DNA from: Saprospiraceae bacterium
Lineage (GTDB): Bacteria > Bacteroidota > Bacteroidia > Chitinophagales > Saprospiraceae
Length of the DNA: 64,000 nucleotides
Direction of reading: 5' to 3'
Assembly: GCA_028285085.1 (NCBI GenBank)
Contig: JANQQI010000011.1
Coordinates: 1-64,000 of the forward strand
A program made the position numbers and the translations under genes. The notes below the pieces were generated by a model, which had not been told where the DNA came from, did no database searches, and saw only the letters and a program-made list of their open reading frames with translations. This document shows positions 1 through 10,545 of the stretch, in pieces (the stretch's first letter is position 1; every line of letters begins with the position of its first letter).

Positions 1-3000
1 TTACTGGCAGATCACTAGTGTTGAATGTACCCAGATTATTACCCAATACATCAATGACGTTGAAGATATCCGTCTCACTTTCGAATAATTCAAAGTTGAT
101 GACGACCTCGAAGCTCGTGTTGGATACACACTCTCCAATGGTTACTGAATATTGTTCGATGATACAAACGTCATTGCAATTAATCGGATCGAGCTGTACT
201 TCTTGTGCACATCCTGCATTATCATAATCCGCAACGGAGACAAAAATTGGAGTCACCCCGTCACCGGGTAGAGGACCTAAATCAATTGGCAAGTCTTCAT
301 AAAGGTGAACGAAGGTGCCATTATTGGTAATCAGGATGAAGGAATCGCTGGTATTTTCGTATTCGAAGTTGAGCGGACCGTAGACACCGCCATCACAGCT
401 GAAATCCAGTTGTAGCTCCCCGATGAAGCAGTCACCTTGATTATCACAATCCGGTGCGATTACGGTAAGGATTTCTGCGCAATTAGGATTCTCAGTATCT
501 AAGGCTGTGAGCACCAGCACTTGACCTTCACCAATCAGATCGATTTCAAAGGTTTCATCGTAAGCGTAGGTCCCATAGATTTCGCCGTTGATATCGAGCG
601 TGTAGGTATCACTCACGCCATTTGTACTGGCAACGCCTATCAAGGTGAAGACATTATTGGGGTTACAAGGTCCCGTAGTTACACTCAGTGATAGATCACA
701 AGTAGGGAAGCAATCGGGATGTTCGAACTCATTGGTCGCGCAGCAGTTAGGTGTATCGTTGATGCAAACCGTCAGGATTTGTACGTTGAAATTATTGTCA
801 GCAGGGACATTTTCCACCAAAACCGGTAGATCGGCCAGAGCATAAGTGCCTATGATATTTCCATTTGGTCCCAGGACATCAAATAAATCATTGGTCGCAT
901 CTTGATGGTTGAAATTGACTACGACATTGATGGTGCCATCGTCGTTACAGCTTTGGTAATCGATAATAAAATTGGAGATTTGACAATTACTGTTGTCGCA
1001 ATCGGGAGCCAAGACAGTAAAGATGTTGCCACAGTTGGGATCATCCGTGTCTTGAGTCGTCAGTACGAGTGTTTGACCTTCTCCGGGCAAATCAATCTCA
1101 AAAGTTTCATCGTAGAGGAAAGTACCAAAGCCATCGCCATTAATACTGAGCGTGTAAGCACCATCATTTCCATTATTGGTAGCAATTCCGGTCAAGGTAA
1201 AAATACCGTTGGGATTACAGCTACCGGCGTTTGCCGTCAAGGTCACATCACAGCTTGAGAAGCAATCGGGATGCTCAAACTCAGTAATAGAGCAGCAGTT
1301 AGGATTATCGTTGATACAAACCGAGAGGACTTGAACGTTAGTATTGTTATTCGCCGGAACACCTTCTACAAAGACCGGAAGATCAACCAAGGCGTAGGTA
1401 CCAATGATATTACCATTGGGGCCAAACACATCAAAGAGGTCGTTGGTCGCATTTTGGTGGTTGAAATTCACCACGACATTGATTGTACCATCATCGTTGC
1501 AGTTTTCGTACTCGACGCTTAAATCAGTGATTTGGCAATCACTATTATCACAATCTGGCGCTTCAACGGTAAAAACTGCTCCACAGTTAGGATCATCTGT
1601 ATCCTGTGTCGTGAGGACTAGCACTTGTCCATTACCCGGCAGGTCAATGGAAAAAGCTTCATCGTATAAATAGGTACCAACGCCATCGCCGTTAATACTG
1701 AGCGTGTAAGCTCCATCATTTCCATTGTTGATAGCAATTCCGGTCAAGGTAAAAATACCGTTGGGATTACAGTTACCGACGTTTGCCGTCAAAACCACAT
1801 CACAGCTTGAGAAGCAATCAGGATGTTCGAACTCGTTAGTTGCACAGCAGTTTGGCGTATCGTTGATGCAAACCGTCAGGACCTGTACGTTGATATTATT
1901 GTCTGCTGGAACATTTTCTACCAAGACCGGTAAATCGGCCAGAGCATAAGTGCCTATGATATTTCCATTTGGTCCAAGGACATCAAATAGATCATTAGTT
2001 GCATTTTGATGGTTGAAATTGACCACCACGTTAATAGTACCGTCGTCGTTACAGCTTTCATAATCAATAATGAAATCCGTAATGGTACAATCGGCTGCGG
2101 TACAATCAATGGCCACAACAAAAATCACAGTGACATTGCCTGTGTTCGAGTCCGTCATGACCAATTCAACGGTTTGACCTTCACCGGGAACGATAAGTTG
2201 TACCGTAGCACCATAGTCGAACAAACCAAGGTCTTCACCATCAACCGTCAAGTTGAAGGTACCGGTGCCGGCGCTTTGATCTGAGATCAGGTTGAAGATA
2301 TAGTTGCCGTTAGGATTACACTCGCCATCATCGACGGAGAATGGATTAATGCAAGCTTCCACTTGGAACTCTGCGGTTGTGCAGCAATTTGGTGCATCGT
2401 TAATGCAGACTGTGAGTTGACCAACCACATTACTGCTTGCCGGGAAATTCTCTACGGTAATTGGTAAATCAGATAAAGCGTAGAATCCAAATAAGTTACC
2501 ATTCGCATCAAAGAGATCGAAGAAATCACTAGTGGCGTTTTCGTATTCGAAATCGATGACCACACTATAGGTACCATTACCAGTGCACTCTTGGAAGTCT
2601 ACAACTATATCGGTAATCGCACAATCAGAGGTACAATCGATAAAATCGAAGGTCTGAGTGCTGGAACAACCATCGTCTTCCTCATCAAAAACAGAGATAG
2701 TGAAGACTTCGTCTGGCAGGGGGCTAAGCACAATAGGCAGACTAGAGTAGGGAAATGTGTATGCTTCGTTAGCGTAAACAACATGGAAAGAGTCACTCGT
2801 GTTTTCGTATTCAAAATTCAATACACCGTAAGCGATATCGCCATCACAGTCTTGTTCCAGGAAGAGATCACCGATAAAACATTCGCCGAGGGTCGGGCAT
2901 TCGGGCGCAACCACATTGATGATCGTAAGGTTACCACTATCATTATCTACGAATTGTAGCTGAACGACCTGTCCTTCGCCGGGTAAAACCAAGGTGACGG

Positions 3001-5008
3001 GATTACCGTAGGTATATTCACCTTCAACTTCACCGTTGACAAATAAGGTGAAGGTACTGGGGGCTAATTCCTGATCCGAGAAAAGCAAAAGTGGGAAAAC
3101 ACCATTAGGCGTACATTCTCCAACCTCTGTATAAAAATTACAAACCGGAATATCGAACTCTGCAGTTGCACAGCAATCTGGTGTATCGTTGATGCAAACC
3201 GTTATTAAGCCATTCGAATTAAAGTTGACGGGAAGATTATCGATCGTCACCGGCAAATTGGCTAAGGCATAAGTGCCGACATAAGCACCATTCGCGTCGA
3301 ATACATCGAAGAGATCATTAGCAGCATTATTATATTCGAAATCGATGATGACACCTACGGTGTTGACGCCGGTGCAACCCAGGTTTTCCACCACTAAATC
3401 GGTGATTTCACAATTGGTACTTGAGTTCTCAAAGCAAACATTATCAATAGCTAACTCCGCTCCGCTCAGGGTGAGTAGCTCAATAGGCCCACCTGAGATC
3501 GTCACGGTACCTTCTGCCTGATCTCGGGATATGGTAGCACTGTAGCCATTACCTAAATCCAATAGTACGAAGTTTTGATTAGGATGATAAAGGTCAAAGA
3601 AGTCATTGCCGTTGATCGAGAATTCTCCGCCGGGATCACAGGTATGGAAATTAAAACTAACAGTATTGGGGATCGTATTGAGATCACTAAAATTGAAGTC
3701 CAGGAAGCCCAACATGAATATATGGGTACCATTGACGGCATTGAATGGACCACAGAGGGGATCATCCACAACTTCAATACTCGAAAATGAACTCGCGCCT
3801 AGGGTGACGCTTACACCATCTTCGTGCAGCAGCAAGTCACCCGGATTGAGATCGTTGAAGTAGGAGGTGCCTGGCACTAAAGCCGAAAAGTCGATGCAAT
3901 CATTGTTGCTGTCGCAATCAATCGCGCCGATGAAAGCTGATAAATCACAACCAAGGGTATCGCGATCCCAAACCTGGATACTAATATCGTTTTCGGCGAT
4001 AGGGCCAAGTTGGATTGGGAGTGCATTGTATGCATATGCCGTCGTATCATCTCCGTAGCTAATGTAAAAGCTATCGGAAGGGTTGACGTAGTCAAAGTCA
4101 AAACTGATGAAAGCGCCATTATTATCACATTCAACGGTACCGAATTGCGGATTAGACATATTGCAATAGCCGGTATTATCGCAGGCCGGGCCTTCAAATG
4201 CAAGTGTACCCACACAGTTGTTAAACTGCGGCGCAATGGTAAGTACATAATCTGTATTTCCGGGGACTGGCCCTACCGTATAAAAATCTTCGCCGTAGGT
4301 GAAAGTGCCTTGGTATAGGTTATTAAGAAAAACATTGAATGTGTTTTGACTGAATTCGTAGTCAAACGAAAAGTCGACGAGGAAGTTTTCATCAGCATCA
4401 CAGCCGTAGGTTTCCACAACAATATTACTGATTTCGCAATCCTCTACATTTTCGTAATAAAGGTTATCCAGATAAAACTCTTGCCCACCAATACGCAGGC
4501 TATCGATGCTGCCATTGATCGTCATCGTGCCCTGTACATCATTGAGCATTTCGATCGTATAGGAAGCAATGCCCGGGCCGAGGCTATTCGGTGCATCCTC
4601 CAAATCTTCCAATAGGATTAGTTCACCGCTATTGAGGCGTAAATTGATGGAACCACCACCATCCCAGAAGTCAAATCGGACGCGATTGACCGTGCCAGGG
4701 ATATCCGCAAAATCAAAAACTGTGGTCGCATTGCTGATCCACAGTGCATTGCCGGCAATGGGGGCTGAGTTGAAATCATCAACGCGAACTTCTAAAAGAT
4801 CGCTATTGCCATTCTCATAAACAAAATTGCCTATAGTGGTGTAAACATCCTCTAATTCAAAAATAAAATCGCCGTCCTGGTAAGTCGGAGGGCTGTAAGA
4901 AGTACCTGTTGTGAGCGCCGAAAAGTCAATGGTGACTTGAGCGGTAGCAAACAAGTAAGTAGCTGAGAGACAGATTAATAAAGATAGTCGTTGAAAAAAT
5001 CTATTCAT
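1..5008 (-). CDS. Giant secreted repeat protein (adhesin-like), C-terminus off window
   Basis: An uninterrupted reading frame runs from ATG at 5008 to the left edge, at least 1669 codons; I found no in-frame stop on reading it through. The N-terminus has a signal peptide (hydrophobic core, then ATAQ, cleavage near residue 24). Two domains beginning DFSAL..GTSY follow (near residues 27 and 370). Then come several Cys-rich beta-type modules of about 180 residues, each with a motif like CINDTPNCC, an 'IDFEYEN..ND.FDVF' strand pair and a 'G.Y.L.DLPV' strand. The motif recurs at 3189, 2400, 1863, 1311 and 759. Neither a catalytic motif nor a T9SS sorting domain is visible, but the C-terminus is missing. 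Likely a cell-surface or secreted structural/adhesive protein. It is divergent from the next gene. Function is inference; the frame itself is certain. Confidence 0.85.
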   Translation of the reverse strand, partial: MNRFFQRLSLLICLSATYLFATAQVTIDFSALTTGTSYSPPTYQDGDFIFELEDVYTTIGNFVYENGNSDLLEVRVDDFNSAPIAGNALWISNATTVFDFADIPGTVNRVRFDFWDGGGSINLRLNSGELILLEDLEDAPNSLGPGIASYTIEMLNDVQGTMTINGSIDSLRIGGQEFYLDNLYYENVEDCEISNIVVETYGCDADENFLVDFSFDYEFSQNTFNVFLNNLYQGTFTYGEDFYTVGPVPGNTDYVLTIAPQFNNCVGTLAFEGPACDNTGYCNMSNPQFGTVECDNNGAFISFDFDYVNPSDSFYISYGDDTTAYAYNALPIQLGPIAENDISIQVWDRDTLGCDLSAFIGAIDCDSNNDCIDFSALVPGTSYFNDLNPGDLLLHEDGVSVTLGASSFSSIEVVDDPLCGPFNAVNGTHIFMLGFLDFNFSDLNTIPNTVSFNFHTCDPGGEFSINGNDFFDLYHPNQNFVLLDLGNGYSATISRDQAEGTVTISGGPIELLTLSGAELAIDNVCFENSSTNCEITDLVVENLGCTGVNTVGVIIDFEYNNAANDLFDVFDANGAYVGTYALANLPVTIDNLPVNFNSNGLITVCINDTPDCCATAEFDIPVCNFYTEVGECTPNGVFPLLLFSDQELAPSTFTLFVNGEVEGEYTYGNPVTLVLPGEGQVVQLQFVDNDSGNLTIINVVAPECPTLGECFIGDLFLEQDCDGDIAYGVLNFEYENTSDSFHVVYANEAYTFPYSSLPIVLSPLPDEVFTISVFDEEDDGCSSTQTFDFIDCTSDCAITDIVVDFQECTGNGTYSVVIDFEYENATSDFFDLFDANGNLFGFYALSDLPITVENFPASSNVVGQLTVCINDAPNCCTTAEFQVEACINPFSVDDGECNPNGNYIFNLISDQSAGTGTFNLTVDGEDLGLFDYGATVQLIVPGEGQTVELVMTDSNTGNVTVIFVVAIDCTAADCTITDFIIDYESCNDDGTINVVVNFNHQNATNDLFDVLGPNGNIIGTYALADLPVLVENVPADNNINVQVLTVCINDTPNCCATNEFEHPDCFSSCDVVLTANVGNCNPNGIFTLTGIAINNGNDGAYTLSINGDGVGTYLYDEAFSIDLPGNGQVLVLTTQDTDDPNCGAVFTVEAPDCDNSDCQITDLSVEYENCNDDGTINVVVNFNHQNATNDLFDVFGPNGNIIGTYALVDLPVFVEGVPANNNTNVQVLSVCINDNPNCCSITEFEHPDCFSSCDVTLTANAGSCNPNGIFTLTGIATNNGNDGAYTLSINGDGFGTFLYDETFEIDLPGEGQTLVLTTQDTDDPNCGNIFTVLAPDCDNSNCQISNFIIDYQSCNDDGTINVVVNFNHQDATNDLFDVLGPNGNIIGTYALADLPVLVENVPADNNFNVQILTVCINDTPNCCATNEFEHPDCFPTCDLSLSVTTGPCNPNNVFTLIGVASTNGVSDTYTLDINGEIYGTYAYDETFEIDLIGEGQVLVLTALDTENPNCAEILTVIAPDCDNQGDCFIGELQLDFSCDGGVYGPLNFEYENTSDSFILITNNGTFVHLYEDLPIDLGPLPGDGVTPIFVSVADYDNAGCAQEVQLDPINCNDVCIIEQYSVTIGECVSNTSFEVVINFELFESETDIFNVIDVLGNNLGTFNTSDLPV
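201..3200 (-). repeat. Tandem 552-bp (184-residue) coding repeats
   Basis: Within the giant secreted protein the string ttgatgcaaa or a near match recurs at 759, 1311, 1863, 2400 and 3189. The first three are spaced exactly 552 bp apart. The stretches 821-890 and 1926-1990 are nearly identical in DNA, as are 1130-1270 and 1680-1820. This points to recent duplication or gene conversion; the outer modules (2400, 3189) are more diverged. Outer limits given here are approximate. Confidence 0.85.
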
Positions 5009-5198
5009 GGCAATTGATGGTTTTCTCCGTTTGGAAATTGTCGATAGTACAAATATGTCCCTAAACTTCCTGGAAGGAAAACACTTTTATAGTTGATTTT
5101 TGGATTTTTTTGGTATAAATTTAAGATGTTGATTTTTGTATTGTATTGAAAATCAATTGAATGTAAAGTTTTTTATAAAAATAGAATTTGGATTTTTT

Positions 5199-6662
5199 GT
5201 GTATTCTAATCAATTGATCAGCGTTTTAAAAACATTTTCTCGTAAAGAGATGACTCGCTTTCATGCCTTTGTCCAATCGCCTTATTTCAATAAGCACGAT
5301 GAGGTGAGGCAATTAGCCGGGTATCTAAATCAGGTTTTTCCGAAGTTTAACGAGAAAAATTGCGGGCGGGAAACGATCTTTCAGTATCTCTATCCGCAGC
5401 AAAAACACGACCAAAGCCAATTGGCAGTACTATTTACTTACTTGTTGCGCCTGCTTGAACAGTTTTTGATTTGGGAGAACTTCAAAGGGGATACCACTAC
5501 CCATCAGGTACTCCTGTTGTCGGCCTTGCGAGAACGTAAGTTGTACCGCTACTACGATAAAAAAATGGGTAAGCTGGAAGCACAGCTCGCCAAGACCTCT
5601 ATTAAAGATAGCAATTATTATCATCATTACTTTCTCAAAGCCAGTGAAGCGGATCAGTATTACAATCAGCGGGCGCGGCACGAAACCGATCATAGTATTC
5701 AGCGCAAGCAGGACTACCTGGACAATTATTACTTGTCGCTGAAGCTCCGCGACGCCTGTGAAATGCAAGTGCGTAGTCGTATCCTGCGCGTTGATTATCA
5801 AACGGATTTGCTGGAGACGGTTCTGGCTCAGGTCCAAAGCAATGTACCGCACTACGAGCAATTCCCCTCGATCATTGTGTACTATCGCATCTACCGGATG
5901 ATCACTTCCGCCAACGACGCGGCCTTCTCGGCCGCCCAAAAGGAAGTCCAAACCCACATTGCTTGTTTTGGGCCGGAGGAGCAACGCAACCTCTACAACT
6001 ATTTGCAGAACTACTGCATCGAGCGGATCAACCAAGGGCAACGGCAATATCTGCGTATTTCTTTTGATCTGTCCCGCGAGCAACTCCAAAAGAAACTCCT
6101 CTTCGACGAAAAAGGCTATCTCTCGCAGTGGTACTACAAAAATATGGTGACCGCCGGCATCCGCCTCAAGGAGATGGAATGGATCCGGCAATTCATTGAT
6201 GATTATAAGGAGCGATTACATCCCGAGGTAGTGGAAAATGCCTACACCTTCAATCTGGCGTCTTATTATTATAGTGTCAACGAGTTAGAAAATGTCCTGG
6301 AACTGTTGGTGCGGGTGGAGTACTCGGATATTCGGTATAGCCTGGCGGCGAAATCTTTGCTGCTGCGGACCTACTATGATTTGGAAGAATACGAACCACT
6401 CTTGTCACTTAGCCGCTCGTTTGTACAATATCTTCAACGCAATCAACTCATCAAACAGGAGCGCCGGCAGGGGATGACCCATCTGGTGCGCTTCACCCAG
6501 CGGGCCTGCCTGATCAAAACTGATCTGGGGTTCGTGGCCCGCACAAAATCACAAAGCGAATTTGAGCGACTGCGATCTGATCTTGCCTCGACCGATAATG
6601 TCATCTACCGCGATTGGTTGCACAATAAGCTACAAGAGTTGGAGCGCTTGCTACAAAAATAA
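5199..6662 (+). CDS. Hypothetical helical protein
   Basis: About 487 residues, mostly alpha-helical and rich in Tyr, Leu, Arg and Gln, without signal peptide or membrane segment, so probably cytoplasmic. The N-terminus reads LISVLKTFSRKEMTRFHAFV followed by SPYFN, a pattern I associate with conserved hypothetical proteins of Saprospiraceae, possibly TPR-like helical repeats. The frame is open from TTG 5136, but GTG at 5199 puts the start just before the conserved region and is preferred. No catalytic motif is seen and no function is assigned. It is divergent from the giant secreted protein and followed by a 170-bp gap. A 253-codon antisense frame inside it is a shadow. Confidence 0.8.
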   Translation: MYSNQLISVLKTFSRKEMTRFHAFVQSPYFNKHDEVRQLAGYLNQVFPKFNEKNCGRETIFQYLYPQQKHDQSQLAVLFTYLLRLLEQFLIWENFKGDTTTHQVLLLSALRERKLYRYYDKKMGKLEAQLAKTSIKDSNYYHHYFLKASEADQYYNQRARHETDHSIQRKQDYLDNYYLSLKLRDACEMQVRSRILRVDYQTDLLETVLAQVQSNVPHYEQFPSIIVYYRIYRMITSANDAAFSAAQKEVQTHIACFGPEEQRNLYNYLQNYCIERINQGQRQYLRISFDLSREQLQKKLLFDEKGYLSQWYYKNMVTAGIRLKEMEWIRQFIDDYKERLHPEVVENAYTFNLASYYYSVNELENVLELLVRVEYSDIRYSLAAKSLLLRTYYDLEEYEPLLSLSRSFVQYLQRNQLIKQERRQGMTHLVRFTQRACLIKTDLGFVARTKSQSEFERLRSDLASTDNVIYRDWLHNKLQELERLLQK

Positions 6663-6833
6663 TTGTCTAACATGCCTAGCCGAAGTACCGATGCAGTTGC
6701 TGGGATAATGGATTCAATAGTGCTCGCACTATTAAGGAGAGATGATGCTTTTTGAGCGCTACGTGTTCGATTAGCCCATTTCTACGCAATGGGGTAGGGA
6801 ATGCTTAGATGTTTCTCGTTAGCTTTAGCAAAA

Positions 6834-8039
6834 ATGCACGAACAATTGGAATCACCACAAACTCTACCTACTCCCAGCCGATCTCGGATTGCTTCTCTTG
6901 ATATTTTACGTGGCCTGGTTATCGTCATCATGGCCTTGGATCATACGCGAGATATGTGGTCGCTTACCACTTTCCAGCCCGAGGATATGACCCAAACTAC
7001 ACCGATTTACTTCTTTACGCGTTGGATCACGCACTTTTGTGCGCCCGTTTTTGTCTTTCTGGCGGGCACTTCCATCTTCTTGTACGGTCAGAAAATAAAT
7101 TCCAAGGCAACACTAAGTCGCTTTTTACTCATCCGCGGCTTCTGGCTCATCTTTATCGAAATCATGCTAATTAATATTAGTTGGAGCTGGACGTTCTTTT
7201 GGAATCAATGGGGCTTTTTTCTGCAAGTGATTTGGGTGATTGGTATTTGTATGGTCATCATGGCGGTGCTGATTTGGCTACCCAAACGATTGCTGGTGGG
7301 AGGCTCTATTCTTTTGATTTTATTGCACAATTTGCTGGATCCTATTACGCCGGAGGCGCTCGGAAGCTGGAGTTGGAGCTGGAAATTACTACACGAGGCC
7401 GGCTGGATTCCGGTCAACGAAGATGGCAGCCGGGGGATCTTCATCGTCTATCCTATTCTGCCCTGGATTGGAATCATGGGCGCCGGCTACGGATTTGGCC
7501 GCGTGATGCGTTGGGCGGCCGATCGGCGACAACGATTTTTGTGGCGATTGGGCTTAGGTATGATCGGTGCATTTATCCTCTTGCGCGTGATCAATGTGTA
7601 TGGCAATCCTGAACCTTGGGCCAGTCAACCCACGGCACTGTATACCTTCATGGACTTTTTTAATACCCAAAAATATCCCCCTTCTTTACAATTCATCTTG
7701 ATGACTCTGGGCCCATCGATGCTGTTATTAATTTGGTTTGAAAAAAGTCGTCATCAAATCTTCGAGTGGTTACGCATTTTTGGTCGGGTACCTTTTTTCT
7801 TTTACATCATTCACTTTTCGGTCATCCATTTGAGTTCAATGGCCTATTTCCGAATCGTGCACGGACAGTGGTTTGATTTGACAAATACCCGCTTTGATAA
7901 CTGGCCGGATTTTTATCAACCTTCGGTGCTTCGAATGTACGTGGCGTGGCTTCTAATTGTGGTAGGTCTTTATTTCCTATGTCGTTGGTACAATCACTAT
8001 AAGTCGACCCATCGGTATTGGTGGTTGAAGTATATTTAA
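6834..8039 (+). CDS. DUF1624-type membrane protein (HGSNAT/acyltransferase-like)
   Basis: About 401 residues with roughly ten hydrophobic segments. The opening RIASLDILRGLVIVIMALDH is the typical start of DUF1624/heparan-alpha-glucosaminide N-acetyltransferase-like proteins. These are inner-membrane enzymes thought to move acyl groups across the membrane onto sugars or glycopolymers. The His in 'ALDHTRD' and the 'LRGL' arginine fit the family. ATG 6834 (MHEQLES) is preferred over 6801 because the earlier stretch adds only a short extension. It ends just before a strong bidirectional terminator. The substrate is unknown. Confidence 0.85.
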   Translation: MHEQLESPQTLPTPSRSRIASLDILRGLVIVIMALDHTRDMWSLTTFQPEDMTQTTPIYFFTRWITHFCAPVFVFLAGTSIFLYGQKINSKATLSRFLLIRGFWLIFIEIMLINISWSWTFFWNQWGFFLQVIWVIGICMVIMAVLIWLPKRLLVGGSILLILLHNLLDPITPEALGSWSWSWKLLHEAGWIPVNEDGSRGIFIVYPILPWIGIMGAGYGFGRVMRWAADRRQRFLWRLGLGMIGAFILLRVINVYGNPEPWASQPTALYTFMDFFNTQKYPPSLQFILMTLGPSMLLLIWFEKSRHQIFEWLRIFGRVPFFFYIIHFSVIHLSSMAYFRIVHGQWFDLTNTRFDNWPDFYQPSVLRMYVAWLLIVVGLYFLCRWYNHYKSTHRYWWLKYI

Positions 8040-8050
8040 AATTTTAAAAC

Positions 8051-8088
8051 AAAAAACGCTTCGGAGTAATATCCCCCGAAGCGTTTTT
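8051..8088. terminator. Bidirectional rho-independent terminator
   Basis: Perfect stem AACGCTTCGG (8055-8064) / CCGAAGCGTT (8076-8085), flanked by A-run and T-run. It lies between two convergent genes and would terminate both. Confidence 0.9.
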
Positions 8089-8115
8089 CATTTTATGAAA
8101 CCAGATGGAAACCGA

Positions 8116-9000
8116 TTACGACTTCTGGCTCCACTCTGCCTGCATCTTATCAACTTCTGCTTTTGCATCAGTGTAGAAGCTATCATCATCACTGGCGGTA
8201 TCTAATTCTTTACACTTCTCGATACTGGCCAAGGCTGATTTATAATCACCGTTAGCGGCCTGTGCCTGTGCTTTGATCCACCAGTTCCAACCGTGGTTGA
8301 ACAACTCGGTTGATTTATTAGCCCATTCCAGTGCTAACTCATTTTTCTTTTCTGTACCCAGAAGGAAATCAGCGCCTTGAGCGTATACGACCCATTGGCG
8401 ATCTGCCAATGACGTGTCGGCCAAAGCGGCTTCAACGTTGCTAATCGCTTGATCGAGGTATTCGGTACGGAATCGCAGGTAAATACGTGCTTTTTCCCAG
8501 CTTAGACGGATGTAACCTTTATCGAAGCCTTGATCTACAATCGCGTAATTCAGGCGATCGATAGATTGGCCTTTCATCTTGGGCGTGATATCGACACGCA
8601 AAGCGTCTTTTGACTCATCGTATTTGTAAGCGCCCCATTGATCGGCAACACTATTGAAAACGGCGGTCCACTTGCCTTCTGCGCGTGGAATCAAGAAGAA
8701 CGCATAACGACCGGCGGCTAGTTTTTGACCTTCCAGCACGACATCGCTGCTGAACTCAATCGTAGTGGCTTCGTTGGCACCCGCTCGCCACATTTTGTCA
8801 TATGGCAAAAGCGCACCCCAAATTTCGCGCTCGTTGACCGATGGGCTGCTGTAGTTAATGGTGATTTCGGTAAGACCAACAGTATAAGAGACGCTGGACT
8901 TAGGACTTTTTTGTGGCAGTACTAATTGACTGAAAGCCGAAACGCTGAATGCACATACTGCCAAAAGTGTCATCCAGGATTTAAGATTAAAATTACGCAT
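8116..9000 (-). CDS. DUF2911 secreted protein with C-terminal TPR-like part
   Basis: 294 residues with a signal peptide (AVCAFSVSAFSQ, cleavage near residue 25). Residues about 30-180 form a DUF2911 domain: 'QKSPKSSVSYTVGLT.I.I.YS.P', 'REIWG.L.PYDK.WR.GANEAT', 'AGRYAFFLIP'. The last 100 residues are helical and TPR-like (ALEWANKSTELF, SALASIEKCKEL). DUF2911 proteins are common in Bacteroidota with unknown function, presumably periplasmic. Single gene, convergent with the DUF1624 gene across a shared terminator. Confidence 0.92.
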   Translation of the reverse strand: MRNFNLKSWMTLLAVCAFSVSAFSQLVLPQKSPKSSVSYTVGLTEITINYSSPSVNEREIWGALLPYDKMWRAGANEATTIEFSSDVVLEGQKLAAGRYAFFLIPRAEGKWTAVFNSVADQWGAYKYDESKDALRVDITPKMKGQSIDRLNYAIVDQGFDKGYIRLSWEKARIYLRFRTEYLDQAISNVEAALADTSLADRQWVVYAQGADFLLGTEKKNELALEWANKSTELFNHGWNWWIKAQAQAANGDYKSALASIEKCKELDTASDDDSFYTDAKAEVDKMQAEWSQKS

Positions 9001-9241
9001 AGTATAAATATGAATTTAAACAATTTAAATTGGAAGGCGAATATAAGTGCTAACATTGACTTATCTCCCACCATACCGGACAGTTTGATGTTAAAAAGTG
9101 TTAAAGCAAAGGCGATGAAAGCTAGGCTTTTAGAATTGTCTTCAATATTTTAGCAAAAAGCGACTAGCTAGAGGTCATTAAAACATCTATTTCTTCAATA
9201 TTAGACATTCATTATTCATCATTAAGTAATACTCTAACCCA

Positions 9242-10408
9242 TTGGAAGACATCATCGCTCAAATACCTTTTCGCCACAACTGGATCGCTTGTGTGATGCT
9301 AATTGGGGTATTTCAGGCTTTCTTTATGAGCTTGATTATTCTGGGAAAAAGCCGGGGCGAGCAACAGGCTTTGACTTTCTACGGTTGGCTGTTGTTGCTG
9401 ATGGGCTTAATTGCGTTCGATGTTTACCTCTGCTATACTGGCTGGATGGTCAATGTGCTCCACTTTAATGATAGTACCGAGCCGTTGGTATTAGCTCTAG
9501 GGCCATTGTTTTACTTGTCGATTCGAAGCCTGATGTTGAGACAGCGGATGCATTGGCGCCAATATTGGTTTCATTTTTTGGTACCCGGCCTATATTTTCT
9601 GAGCCAAATTTTTTACTACGCCGAGCCGCTCCCGATTAAGCTCAATGCTTACCTCGGTGCTTATTATTCTGAATTGCCCCGTGTGGCGGTTGAAGATGGA
9701 CTTTGGGCCTATTATCAACCAATTAAAGACGAGTTGCGCTGGCTGATCCTATTTCAGTTCTTGCTTTACATCATTCTATCTGCCCGGGTCTTTCTCAAAG
9801 CTTATCGCAGCATTGGCACTGAACGACCGTTGATCGATCGCTACATCTTTTCGCGCGATAGTCTGGTCGCGATCTCCGCTATTTTTATTGTGGTTTTTTC
9901 GGTCTTTCTCAATTACGAAAACGACCATGGGGACCACTATATCATTCTATTGATGACGGCTATGATTACGTACAGCAATTATGCCTTCCTGTCCGAGTCC
10001 CGGATATTCAGCAAATCATGGATCAAGGATAAATATGAAACTTCAGGCATTGGCGATGCCCATGCGACCTTGTTTCAACGGATCGAAGATTACGTCACTG
10101 AGTCTGCCTACTATCTGGAATCAGATGCCAATCTCAAGACGCTGGCCGCCCGTATTTCGGTCGCGCCCAACTACGTATCCCAGGCCATCAATAGTCACGC
10201 CCGCCAAAACTTTAATGATTACCTCAATGCGTACCGCATCAAGGCCGCGCAATCTCGCCTGTTGTCCGAAGAATACCAACATCTCAACATTGAAGGGATT
10301 GGGCACTCGGTCGGATTTAAATCAAAATCTTCTTTTTACACCGCTTTTCGCAAGTTTACCGAGATGACTCCCTCGGCTTATATCAAGGCTGCTCGTGCTG
10401 ATTCTTAG
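9242..10408 (+). CDS. Membrane-anchored AraC-family transcriptional regulator
   Basis: 388 residues. Residues 1-260 hold about seven transmembrane helices; residues about 280-385 are an AraC/XylS double helix-turn-helix ('LKTLAARISVAPNYVSQAIN' then 'IGHSVGFKSKSSFYTAFRKF'). This is the common Bacteroidota layout in which a 7TM sensor is fused directly to an AraC DNA-binding domain at the membrane. The frame starts with TTG at 9242; no better ATG lies upstream. It precedes a membrane acyltransferase gene by 137 bp, which may be its target (inference). Confidence 0.88.
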   Translation: MEDIIAQIPFRHNWIACVMLIGVFQAFFMSLIILGKSRGEQQALTFYGWLLLLMGLIAFDVYLCYTGWMVNVLHFNDSTEPLVLALGPLFYLSIRSLMLRQRMHWRQYWFHFLVPGLYFLSQIFYYAEPLPIKLNAYLGAYYSELPRVAVEDGLWAYYQPIKDELRWLILFQFLLYIILSARVFLKAYRSIGTERPLIDRYIFSRDSLVAISAIFIVVFSVFLNYENDHGDHYIILLMTAMITYSNYAFLSESRIFSKSWIKDKYETSGIGDAHATLFQRIEDYVTESAYYLESDANLKTLAARISVAPNYVSQAINSHARQNFNDYLNAYRIKAAQSRLLSEEYQHLNIEGIGHSVGFKSKSSFYTAFRKFTEMTPSAYIKAARADS

Positions 10409-10545
10409 CCTAAATTGAGCTCAGGTCTGCCCCATTTTGGCCAAATCCCGTTCGAAATTGCAATTCCGAACGCCTGAACTGCCTAATTTCTGGTCATTTT
10501 TCCCACCAGCTAACATCTTTGTGGCATCATCAAAATAGTTGAAAA

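Noticed and set aside
902-2959. Several plus-strand frames of 80-120 codons
   Set aside because: They recur at repeat spacing because they mirror the tandem modules of the minus-strand giant gene.
5430-6191. 253-codon open frame on the minus strand
   Set aside because: It is antisense to the conserved helical hypothetical gene, with an atypical composition and no motif.
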